From: Ignavibacteria bacterium | GTDB taxonomy: Bacteria > Bacteroidota > Ignavibacteria > Tepidaquicellales > Tepidaquicellaceae | DNA length: 64,000 bases | Assembly (NCBI GenBank): GCA_026417495.1 | Contig: JAOADD010000038.1 | Coordinates: forward strand, 62,001 to 126,000 | Reading direction: 5' to 3' | Shown here: positions 9,231 through 16,951 of the stretch, in pieces | Layout: every line of letters starts with the position of its first letter | How positions within the stretch are numbered: position 1 is the stretch's first letter | Notes under the pieces: model-generated | Database searches by the model: none | The model's input: the letters and a program-made list of their open reading frames with translations, nothing else | What the model was told of the DNA's origin: nothing | Position numbers and translations under genes: made by a program

Positions 9231-10697
9231 ATGTTTGAGAAGATTAAGGCATTATCCAAGGATACTTTGATTTATGGTACTAATACTATTATTGGGCGGT
9301 TTATAAATTTCCTTTTTGTACCTTTATACACAAATATTTTTGCACCAAGCGAGTTTGGAATCGTTGCTAATATTTACGCTTATATTGCAATATTAAATGT
9401 TTTTTTTACAATTGGATTAGAATCGGGATTTTTTAGATTTGCTGCAACTCTTGAAGTTGGTGATTCTAAAGAAAATTTTTCTCACCCTTTTTTAGGAATT
9501 CTTATTAATTCTTTTATACTATCTTGTATACTTTTCATTTTTTCTAAAAACCTTTCTTGGTTATTTCAAGTACCTGAAAACAGAAGTATTATTTTAAAAT
9601 ATACTGCATTAATTCTTTTTTTTGATGCTATTGCTATCGTACCATTTGCATATTTAAGATTAGCTCGAAAACCAGTCAAATTTGTTACTATAAAACTTAT
9701 TAATATAGGAATTAACGTTACTCTTAATTTCATCTTAATTCTTGGTTTCAGGTGGGGTATTGAATCTGTTTTCATTAGTAATGTAATAGCTTCTGTTATA
9801 ACTTTTATTTTACTAACTCCTATTGTAATAAAAAATTTAACATTAAAATTCAATAAAGAGTTATTTTCTGAATTACTTAAGTTTTCATTACCCTATATCC
9901 CTGCAGGAATAAGTTCAAATATTATTCAGGTAATCAGTCGTCCTATGCTTTACCTGATTACAAAAGATTACTCTGAAGTAGGTATTTTTCAGGCAAATTA
10001 CAAGTTAGGAATATTTATGATGCTTTTCGTATCTATGTTTGAGTTTGCCTGGCGACCTTTTTTTATGCAGACTTTTCAAGAACCTGATGCTAAAAAGGTT
10101 TTTTCTAAAGTATTAACACTTTTTACTTTGGCGGAAGCATTTTTGTTTGTTTTATTGACTTTATTCATAAATGATATTGTTCATATCAAATTTTTTAATA
10201 AAGGATATTTAATCGGACAAGCATATTGGTCTGGATTAAATATCGTACCTATAGTTTTATTTGCATATCTGGTGTATGGTATTTACATCAATTTAATGCC
10301 TGGAATATATATTATGAAGAAGACTAAATATTTGTCTCTAATCACAGGAGTCGCTGCATTAGTAAATGTTATACTGAATTTGATTTTAATCCCTTTCTTT
10401 GGGATTTTTGGTTCTGCCATTGCATCATTGTTTAGTTATATTTCAATGGCAGTTGGTATATTTCTTGTAGTAAATAAGTATTATAAAATCCATTATGAAT
10501 ATTCAAAGTTAATGAATATTTTTATAGCAATATTCATAACAACTTCATTGTATTATTATATTAATACTTTAAATACGAATGTTATAATTTACTTAAAATT
10601 TGTTTTGCTTTTTATTTTTATTTCTTTAATTTTTATATTAAAAGTGGTAAGGATAGATAACGTAAGATTTGTTATGCAAAAATTATTTAAAAAATAA
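9231..10697 (+). CDS. Polysaccharide (O-antigen/teichoic-type) flippase
   Basis: A 488-residue, strongly hydrophobic protein with about 12-14 predicted membrane helices and no signal peptide. Length, helix spacing and the N-terminal stretch DTLIYGTNTIIGRFINFLFVPLYTN-like are those of the Wzx/RfbX group of the MOP exporter superfamily, which moves lipid-linked sugar repeats across the inner membrane. No glycosyltransferases are next to it, so its substrate is unknown. The following gene starts 13 bp downstream and is probably in the same transcript. Confidence 0.85.
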   Translation: MFEKIKALSKDTLIYGTNTIIGRFINFLFVPLYTNIFAPSEFGIVANIYAYIAILNVFFTIGLESGFFRFAATLEVGDSKENFSHPFLGILINSFILSCILFIFSKNLSWLFQVPENRSIILKYTALILFFDAIAIVPFAYLRLARKPVKFVTIKLINIGINVTLNFILILGFRWGIESVFISNVIASVITFILLTPIVIKNLTLKFNKELFSELLKFSLPYIPAGISSNIIQVISRPMLYLITKDYSEVGIFQANYKLGIFMMLFVSMFEFAWRPFFMQTFQEPDAKKVFSKVLTLFTLAEAFLFVLLTLFINDIVHIKFFNKGYLIGQAYWSGLNIVPIVLFAYLVYGIYINLMPGIYIMKKTKYLSLITGVAALVNVILNLILIPFFGIFGSAIASLFSYISMAVGIFLVVNKYYKIHYEYSKLMNIFIAIFITTSLYYYINTLNTNVIIYLKFVLLFIFISLIFILKVVRIDNVRFVMQKLFKK

Positions 10698-10710
10698 TTG
10701 AATTATTAGA

Positions 10711-11583
10711 ATGGAAAATTCTAATAAACAAAATCAATATAGAGAAGAGGACAGTGATGTGTTCTCAACACCATTTGTTGTAGAAAAGAAAAAGAAAGAG
10801 AAAGCAACATTTCTGAGAAGTTTAAAAGGGGTTAATAAAAAGAAAATTATTTATATTGTTCTTGTTCTTATAGTTATTTTATTAATTTTCCTTTTATTGA
10901 TAACAGGTTCTGATAACAATTTGTTTAAAGGTGAAATCAAATCTGTCAGGAATTACTCAACTGGTTTGGAAGCGAGTATCGAATCATTTTTATTTTATTT
11001 ACATAATGACGAGCCTCTTCCTGATTCAATAAAATTTTATTTTGATAAGGTTTCTTATATTGACTTGCATTTTCAAGAAACATGCGGATTAAAGAGAATT
11101 AAAGAGTTATTATCAAAAAGAGGGTTTGTACATAGTATTATAATAGAATCAAAAACTTTCAAAGATTTAGGGGTCAACAGTTGGATATATAGGACAAACT
11201 TTATCGAGGGTGATTATATTAATGCTGAGTATATAATTGATTTCGAATACAAGAATGACACTTTGTTTCCTAAATCTTTTGAGCTACTATCGGAAACAAA
11301 AAAACAAAAGGAAGATATCGGGATACCAAGTAAAGATACTGTTATAAAAAAGAAGAAACGAGAAACCGAAGTAATAAGTATCGACACCCTTACTAAGAAC
11401 AAAATTGACTCAGCCAAAAAGAAAGATACTAAAATTGAAGAAAGGGAAATAAAACAAGAAGAACAGAAAGAAGAAAGCAAAGATAAGCAAATTGAAAAAA
11501 TCAGGGAGCTTAATGAAAATGAGCTGATACAAAAAAAAGAGCAAGGTAAAGAAGATAAACCAAGAGAAAGTGAAGAAAAATAA
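10711..11583 (+). CDS. Membrane-anchored protein with charged C-terminal tail, function unknown
   Basis: A 290-residue protein I do not recognise. Residues 1-45 are hydrophilic and basic; residues about 46-65 form one membrane helix. A globular part of about 120 residues (70-190) follows, with one Cys in QETCGL. The last 90 residues are almost only Lys, Glu, Asp, Gln and Arg and probably form an extended or coiled-coil tail. Basic residues before the helix predict the C-terminal part outside the cytoplasm. It sits between a flippase and a cell-wall muramidase, whose gene begins inside its last codons (14-bp overlap), so an envelope role is likely. Confidence 0.7.
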   Translation: MENSNKQNQYREEDSDVFSTPFVVEKKKKEKATFLRSLKGVNKKKIIYIVLVLIVILLIFLLLITGSDNNLFKGEIKSVRNYSTGLEASIESFLFYLHNDEPLPDSIKFYFDKVSYIDLHFQETCGLKRIKELLSKRGFVHSIIIESKTFKDLGVNSWIYRTNFIEGDYINAEYIIDFEYKNDTLFPKSFELLSETKKQKEDIGIPSKDTVIKKKKRETEVISIDTLTKNKIDSAKKKDTKIEEREIKQEEQKEESKDKQIEKIRELNENELIQKKEQGKEDKPRESEEK

Positions 11584-12805
11584 TTTTCTAAAATTTATTC
11601 TTTTCTTATTTTTTTTATCATCAAATATATTTTTTTTATATTGTCAAAATAATCTATCACTGCACCAGAACTTCAAAACGGGAAGTGAAGTTTTATTAGA
11701 TTCCTTGCATTTACTTTTAAATAAGAGAGTAGCACTTATTACAAATCATTCTGGCGTCATTAAAGATGGAAGGCATATTTTAGATATTTTAATTAGTAAG
11801 GGAATAAATATTGTCAGGATTTTTACACCCGAACATAATTTTTTTGCTGATGATGAAAACAGAAATTATTATAATGGCATTGAAATTATTTCTTTATATA
11901 ATAAAAACAAAAATATAAAAGATGAATATTTAAGGGACGTTGATATTCTAATATATGATATTCAGGATTTAGGGGTAAGGTTTTATACTTACACTTCTAC
12001 TCTATACTTTACAATGAGAGATGCATTTAGAAATGAGATTACTTTTATATTATGTGACCGACCTGCAATTCATAATTTAAATTACATTTCAGGATTCATG
12101 CTTGAACCAGAGTTTTCATCATTTGTAGGGTCAATTCCAACACCCGTTTGTTATGGAATGACTACTGGGGAACTTGGAAATTATTTAAAATCTTTAATTG
12201 ATAGCGATAACAAAACATTAGACTTGAGAATAATGAAAATGCAAGACTATAATAGAAATATTGATTATGAAAATTTAAACTTTATATGGATAAACCCTTC
12301 ACCCAACATAAGAAGTCTGGAATCAGCAAGACTTTATCCTGCTTTATGCTTTCTTGAAGGAACAAATTTTTCTGAAGGAAGAGGTACTGAGTATCCTTTT
12401 ACTTTATTCGGAGCACCATTTTGTGATAATGATATTCTATTAAATGAACTGAATAAATATAATTTACCTGGTGTGAATTTTGAAAAAGTTGAGTTTATAC
12501 CAACAAAAGATAAATATGGTAGTACGCCAAAATATTCTAATGAAAAATGTTTAGGAATAAAGATTAATCTTAAAAATTTCAGGCAATTTGAACCTATGGA
12601 AACCGCTGTTGCTATTTTATTAACTCTGAAAAATACACAAAAGGATTTTAAGTGGATTAATAATAATTTCATTGATAAATTAGCAGGTTCAGATAAGTTG
12701 AGAATTATGATTGACAACCATGAAAATTATTTAACTATTTTAAATTCATGGAAAAATGAAGTGGAAAATTTCAAAAATGTAATAAGCAAATTTTTATTAT
12801 ACTAG
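11570..12805 (+). CDS. namZ: NamZ-like exo-beta-N-acetylmuramidase (DUF1343)
   Basis: A 411-residue protein from GTG 11570 with an N-terminal signal segment ending near FFLYC. Features of the DUF1343/NamZ family (glycoside hydrolase family 171) are present: ALITNHSGV, IVRIFTPEHNFFADDE, ILIYDIQDLGVRFYTYTSTL, CDRPAIHN and SEGRGTEYPF. Characterised NamZ removes terminal MurNAc from peptidoglycan fragments. The substrate here is inferred from family membership. An anmK kinase for amino-sugar recycling occurs at 26892-28049. The start overlaps the previous gene by 14 bp, and no better ATG exists upstream of the signal sequence. Confidence 0.85.
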   Translation: MKKNNFLKFILFLFFLSSNIFFLYCQNNLSLHQNFKTGSEVLLDSLHLLLNKRVALITNHSGVIKDGRHILDILISKGINIVRIFTPEHNFFADDENRNYYNGIEIISLYNKNKNIKDEYLRDVDILIYDIQDLGVRFYTYTSTLYFTMRDAFRNEITFILCDRPAIHNLNYISGFMLEPEFSSFVGSIPTPVCYGMTTGELGNYLKSLIDSDNKTLDLRIMKMQDYNRNIDYENLNFIWINPSPNIRSLESARLYPALCFLEGTNFSEGRGTEYPFTLFGAPFCDNDILLNELNKYNLPGVNFEKVEFIPTKDKYGSTPKYSNEKCLGIKINLKNFRQFEPMETAVAILLTLKNTQKDFKWINNNFIDKLAGSDKLRIMIDNHENYLTILNSWKNEVENFKNVISKFLLY

Positions 12806-12825
12806 TAAAAAAATAATGAAAATTT

Positions 12826-14361
12826 ATGATTGGTGAAATTTTATTAAATTACAAAGTTATTAAAAAAATTGGTGAAGGAAGACTCGGTTCTGTTTATTTA
12901 GCAGAGCATCAAAAGATAAAAAATAAATTTGTTGCAGTAAAAGTATTTATACCTGCACTCTCCATTGATATTGAATTGAAGTCTCGGTTTATAAAAGAAG
13001 CAGAAACTTTATCTAAGTTGAATCATCCTTACATTGCATCTCTTGTTGATTTTATTGAGAAAGAAGATAAATTAATTATTTTAATGGAATATGTTCAGGG
13101 ATATCCACTAGATATTTACATCGAACAAAATGGTCCAATACAGGAAGAGAGAGCAGTTCATATATTCCTGAAAATATTAGATGCTTTCAAATATGCTCAT
13201 AGTGTTGGTATTATCAATGGAGATGTGAAACCTTCAAATATAATATTAACAGAAGATGATATTCCCAAAATCATTGATTTTGGAATTGCAAAAATAATTA
13301 GAGAGTCTGGTAGCGATAAGAAAATCCCATCAGGTACAATGCTTTATATGAGTCCAGAACAAGTAACAGGGGCTAAAATTGACTTACGATCAGATATTTA
13401 TTCACTTGGGGTAAATTTATTTTTTATACTTACTGGTAAAAAACCTTACGATCTAAATCTCTCAAGTGAATTTTTTATACAGGAAAAAATTAAGAAAGAA
13501 CCTTTACCACCTCTTAGAGATTTTATTCCAAATATTTCATCATCTTTGGACTTTATTATTGCAAAAGCAACTGACAAAAATTTAGAAAGGAGATTTCAGA
13601 ACTATAACGAATTTATTAATGCTTTGAACAGTTATAAATCTGATTTGGAAAAAAATGAATTTAGAAGTTTCATCTCAATGTACTCGCAAGAATCTCAATC
13701 AACAGAGCAAAAATATACTACTCATCTTTATAATGATGCAAAAAATATCAGCAATCAATACCAGCAACCTTATTCTCCTCAAACAAAATCCATTCCTGAT
13801 ATATCAGAATACCCATATCCTAAAACAAAGAAATCGGTACCATTAGGAGCAATAATTGCTTCAATTGCTGTGATTATATTTATAATTGCGGGAATTCTAA
13901 TATTTAGTCTAGTTAATTTTGATAGCTCTAACAAATCCAAGACTGAGGATGAAGCAAAAAGGATTCAAAAGACTTATGATAATGAAAACGAAAATGAATT
14001 TAAAACAAGACCGAAACTGTATTTTTGTGAAACTTATGATGTAGATAAAGGTGAAATTGGTGTAAGCAATAGATTTTCTCCTGGATATTTGACTGTAATG
14101 GTAGATTATAGACCAATAAAGAAAAATATCGGAATGAAGAATGTGTATATAAAAATTACAAAAATTAAAGATGAATTTGGATATGATATAAAAGAGAAAT
14201 CAATTCGAACCGTTCATTTTACTGTTGAGCCCGAGTGGGACTATATTTATTTTTTTGATAAAAAAAATATCAACTTCAAGTCAGCTGGAACTTACAAGGT
14301 TTATTTGCTTGATAAAAATTATAATTATATAACTCACGGTATAGTTGAAATCGTTAAGTAA
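12826..14361 (+). CDS. Transmembrane Ser/Thr protein kinase (PknB-like) with unusual ectodomain
   Basis: A 511-residue protein. The kinase domain (about 5-275) has the P-loop GEGRLGSVYLA, Lys39 in VAVK, catalytic Asp133, IDFG with Asp151 and a GTMLYMSPEQ activation segment. The usual HRD is Asn-Gly-Asp (131-133), so the catalytic Asp stays but the preceding His and Arg are lost. A low-complexity linker (about 280-335) leads to one membrane helix (about 340-362). The final part (397-511) lies outside and matches the lipoprotein at 8701-9126. PknB-type kinases usually sense wall material through PASTA repeats, but here this other domain takes that place. Neighbours (NamZ before, CapA-like after) fit envelope signalling. 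Confidence 0.9.
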   Translation: MIGEILLNYKVIKKIGEGRLGSVYLAEHQKIKNKFVAVKVFIPALSIDIELKSRFIKEAETLSKLNHPYIASLVDFIEKEDKLIILMEYVQGYPLDIYIEQNGPIQEERAVHIFLKILDAFKYAHSVGIINGDVKPSNIILTEDDIPKIIDFGIAKIIRESGSDKKIPSGTMLYMSPEQVTGAKIDLRSDIYSLGVNLFFILTGKKPYDLNLSSEFFIQEKIKKEPLPPLRDFIPNISSSLDFIIAKATDKNLERRFQNYNEFINALNSYKSDLEKNEFRSFISMYSQESQSTEQKYTTHLYNDAKNISNQYQQPYSPQTKSIPDISEYPYPKTKKSVPLGAIIASIAVIIFIIAGILIFSLVNFDSSNKSKTEDEAKRIQKTYDNENENEFKTRPKLYFCETYDVDKGEIGVSNRFSPGYLTVMVDYRPIKKNIGMKNVYIKITKIKDEFGYDIKEKSIRTVHFTVEPEWDYIYFFDKKNINFKSAGTYKVYLLDKNYNYITHGIVEIVK

Positions 14362-15445
14362 TTTAGTAAATAAAATTTGTCTTTTTCTTTTTACTATTCT
14401 ATTATCATATCTGTTTTTATCTTGTAATGATAAGGAAGAAGAACAAATCCAACCAGAAAATTTTATAGATAGTGATTCTGTAATTTCTGATAGTTTCTCA
14501 TTTATTTTCGTCGGTGATATTATGATGGGGACGACCTATCCTGAAAACACTTTGCCTCCTGATGATGGGAAACAATTGTTTAAAGATGTTAAAGAAATAC
14601 TACAAGATGCAGATTTTACTGTTGGGAATCTGGAAGGTCCACTTTTAGATAAAGGTGGCACTCCCAAGATTTGTAATGGTTGTGTTGCATTCAGAACTCC
14701 TACCCGTTATGCTAGATATTTAAAAGAAGCAGGTTTTGATTTTCTCAATTTAGCTAATAATCATACAAATGATATGGGCTTGGAGGGAAAAAAAAGCACA
14801 ATAAGAACATTGGATTCTATGGGTATTGGCTACTTTGGTTTAAAAGAGAAACCTTATTGTGATACATTATATATGGGGAAAAGAATAGTTTTTATAGGTT
14901 TTGCTAGGAATCATTATTTAAATGAATTAAGCAAAGCTGTAGAATTAATAAAACATATTGATAATGATTCATCGATTATAATTGTTTCAGTTCATGCTGG
15001 TGCTGAAGGTGAAAATGCTACCCGTGTAAATAGGAAAAGAGAAATTTATATGAATGAAGATAGAGGAAATATTTATGAGTTCGCACATAAAATGATAGAT
15101 TCGGGTGCTGATATTGTTTTTTGTCATGGACCGCATGTTCCACGTGGGTTAGAATTATATAATGATAAAATTATTGCTTATAGTCTTGGGAATTTTTGTA
15201 CATATGCTAAATTTGGTTTATCAGGTTATCTTGGACTTGCTCCAATACTAAAAGTTTTTATTGATAAAAATGGTAAATTTTTATCTGGTAAAATATTTTC
15301 TTGTAAGCAGATTAAAAGAGGCATACCTACAAAGGATAAAAGTAACGCCTGTGTAAAATTAATGAAAAAATTATCAGAATTAGATTTTCCAGAAAGTGAA
15401 TTGATTATTAATGATAATGGTGATTTGAGTAAAGGAAACAATTAA
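14345..15445 (+). CDS. CapA-family metallophosphatase-like lipoprotein
   Basis: A 366-residue protein starting at TTG 14345, 17 bp inside the kinase gene; the frame holds no ATG before the signal sequence. A lipobox LFLSC places it in the envelope. The CapA/PgsA fold motifs appear in order: FVGDIMMG, GNLEGPL, NLANNHTNDMG, VSVHAGAEGE, CHGPHVPRG and YSLGNF, which carry the Asp, Asn and His residues of the calcineurin-like metal site. Founding members take part in poly-gamma-glutamate capsule synthesis, but most homologues have unknown substrates. No PgsB or PgsC lies nearby. The overlap suggests coupling to the kinase. Confidence 0.85.
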   Translation: MKSLSNLVNKICLFLFTILLSYLFLSCNDKEEEQIQPENFIDSDSVISDSFSFIFVGDIMMGTTYPENTLPPDDGKQLFKDVKEILQDADFTVGNLEGPLLDKGGTPKICNGCVAFRTPTRYARYLKEAGFDFLNLANNHTNDMGLEGKKSTIRTLDSMGIGYFGLKEKPYCDTLYMGKRIVFIGFARNHYLNELSKAVELIKHIDNDSSIIIVSVHAGAEGENATRVNRKREIYMNEDRGNIYEFAHKMIDSGADIVFCHGPHVPRGLELYNDKIIAYSLGNFCTYAKFGLSGYLGLAPILKVFIDKNGKFLSGKIFSCKQIKRGIPTKDKSNACVKLMKKLSELDFPESELIINDNGDLSKGNN

Positions 15446-15529
15446 TTTTTTATTATTTGAATTTTTAACTGTTGGTTTTTAAAAAATAAGAATGAATATT
15501 TATTTTGATTATAAAGTCTAATTAATAAA

Positions 15530-15550
15530 ATAAGTTTAATTTAAACTTAT
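15530..15550. repeat. Perfect 10-bp inverted repeat, candidate operator
   Basis: Two 10-bp arms (15530-15539 and 15541-15550) are exact reverse complements around one base, inside the 162-bp AT-rich gap between the CapA-like gene and the gene at 15608. It lacks a T-run and has too short a loop for a terminator. It may be a dimeric-regulator site, but in such AT-rich DNA chance is possible. Confidence 0.35.
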
Positions 15551-15607
15551 AATTAATTAATTTTGAATTAAATTGTAAAATTTTTAAAATCATTTAGTTA
15601 AAGATAG

Positions 15608-16030
15608 GTGAAAAAGTCCATAAAAAGAGATTATATAAAAAAAAATTTGAAAGCGATAGAAAAATTGTTTGGAAAAAAATTTACAATATTTAAAAATTCA
15701 TATTCTCTTGTTGTTGAAAATCAAGATAAGAAAACCAAAATCTCACTTGATTTGATTATTAATAGTAAAAATAATTCATTAATTTCAGTTTATACTAAAA
15801 ATTCCCATTTGCAGTTACAAAATAGTAATTATTTTATTTTAAGCACTATGCTTGATGAAGTTATATTTATTTCTGAAAACAAAACTACTGTTTCAGGTTT
15901 AATTATTTCTTTACAGGGGGATTGTTCCTTGTATTCGAATGTTGATAAGAAGTTATTAAAAAGTGATTTCAAAAAATTAAACTCTGAAGAATTAATATCT
16001 GCAGTGGTATTATCTTTAATAGAAAGTTAA
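15608..16030 (+). CDS. Hypothetical protein upstream of ybeY
   Basis: A 140-residue hydrophilic protein from GTG 15608, with no signal peptide, membrane helix or motif I recognise. The N-terminus is very basic, and the middle (about 30-110) alternates short hydrophobic and polar runs as in a small mixed alpha/beta fold. It ends 8 bp before ybeY and shares the base composition of its neighbours, so it is probably the first gene of the ybeY-smg-topA-xer operon. No function can be assigned. Confidence 0.6.
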   Translation: MKKSIKRDYIKKNLKAIEKLFGKKFTIFKNSYSLVVENQDKKTKISLDLIINSKNNSLISVYTKNSHLQLQNSNYFILSTMLDEVIFISENKTTVSGLIISLQGDCSLYSNVDKKLLKSDFKKLNSEELISAVVLSLIES

Positions 16031-16038
16031 ATACTTAG

Positions 16039-16506
16039 TTGAAAACTCCTAATATAAATTTTTTTATCGATTATCCATTAAGGTGGAACAAAACTGAGCT
16101 AAAATTATTTAAAGATAAAGTGAAATATCTTGCTAAAGAAATTTTTTCACTTGAAAATGAGTTATGCCATACTTTAAATTTGAATTTGACTGATGATAAA
16201 AATATTAAAAAATTAAATAAAAAATATTTGAACCACAACTATGAAACTGATGTTTTAACATTTAGGTATGATGATGATATAATTGAAGCAGATGTAGTTA
16301 TTTCTATTGATACGATAAAAGAAAATTCCGTAAGGTATAGAACTGATTTTTTTATTGAATTATACAGGGTTATTATACACGGTTTTTTACATTTATGTGG
16401 TTATGATGATAAAACTAAGAATCAGAAATCATTAATGAAAAGAAAAGAAAATCAATATTTAAAACTATTAAACAATTTGAGTGATGTTTCAAGAAAGAGT
16501 ACTTGA
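16039..16506 (+). CDS. ybeY: Endoribonuclease YbeY
   Basis: A 155-residue protein from TTG 16039. YbeY is a metal-dependent RNase used in 16S rRNA 3'-end maturation and ribosome quality control. The signature reads HGFLHLCGYDD: the first two zinc-binding His are present, but the position of the third His is Asp. As I recall, Bacteroidota homologues commonly carry a GYKD form at this point, so this is likely a lineage trait and not a defect. Other conserved parts are LNKKYLNHNYETDVLTF and ADVVISIDT. The next gene begins inside its 3' end. Confidence 0.9.
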   Translation: MKTPNINFFIDYPLRWNKTELKLFKDKVKYLAKEIFSLENELCHTLNLNLTDDKNIKKLNKKYLNHNYETDVLTFRYDDDIIEADVVISIDTIKENSVRYRTDFFIELYRVIIHGFLHLCGYDDKTKNQKSLMKRKENQYLKLLNNLSDVSRKST

Positions 16507-16942
16507 AATAATTATTTTTATCCTGAATGAATTAAAACACGAAAAGAATTTCAGCGATATTGATTACTCTGAACTAACAAAGATTGGATATACTGATTCA
16601 GAAATCAATACTGCTATTGCTTGGATTTATTCTAGAATTCAGGAGAATGAAAAAATGTTTTTCGAAAATCTGAGTTCTACAAAATCAATCAGGGTTTTGA
16701 ATAGTGTTGAGAAAAGATTATTTACTCCTGAAGCAATTGGATATCTAATTACAATTCGTGAGTTAGGGATAATATCAGAAGAAGATTTTGAATTTTTGAT
16801 AGATAAAATTACATCTCTAAATTTGCATAAAGTAGATTTGGCTGACCTTAAACCTGTTATTTCTTCGTTTGTCCTTAATCTTGATGATCCCCACGATAAA
16901 AGAAACAGATTATTAATTAATAATAACGATACGATAAATTAA
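16484..16942 (+). CDS. smg: Smg/DUF494-family protein
   Basis: A 152-residue protein. ATG 16484 is preferred over the GTG one codon upstream; either start lies inside ybeY. It matches the DUF494/Smg family: MFQERVLEIIIFILNEL, GYTDSEINTAIAWI and the late RLFTPEAIGYLITIRELGII block. The biochemical role of Smg is unknown, but the gene is typically found beside topA or dprA. Here it ends 9 bp before topA, which supports the call. Confidence 0.8.
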   Translation: MFQERVLEIIIFILNELKHEKNFSDIDYSELTKIGYTDSEINTAIAWIYSRIQENEKMFFENLSSTKSIRVLNSVEKRLFTPEAIGYLITIRELGIISEEDFEFLIDKITSLNLHKVDLADLKPVISSFVLNLDDPHDKRNRLLINNNDTIN

Positions 16943-16951
16943 TAAAGTTCT

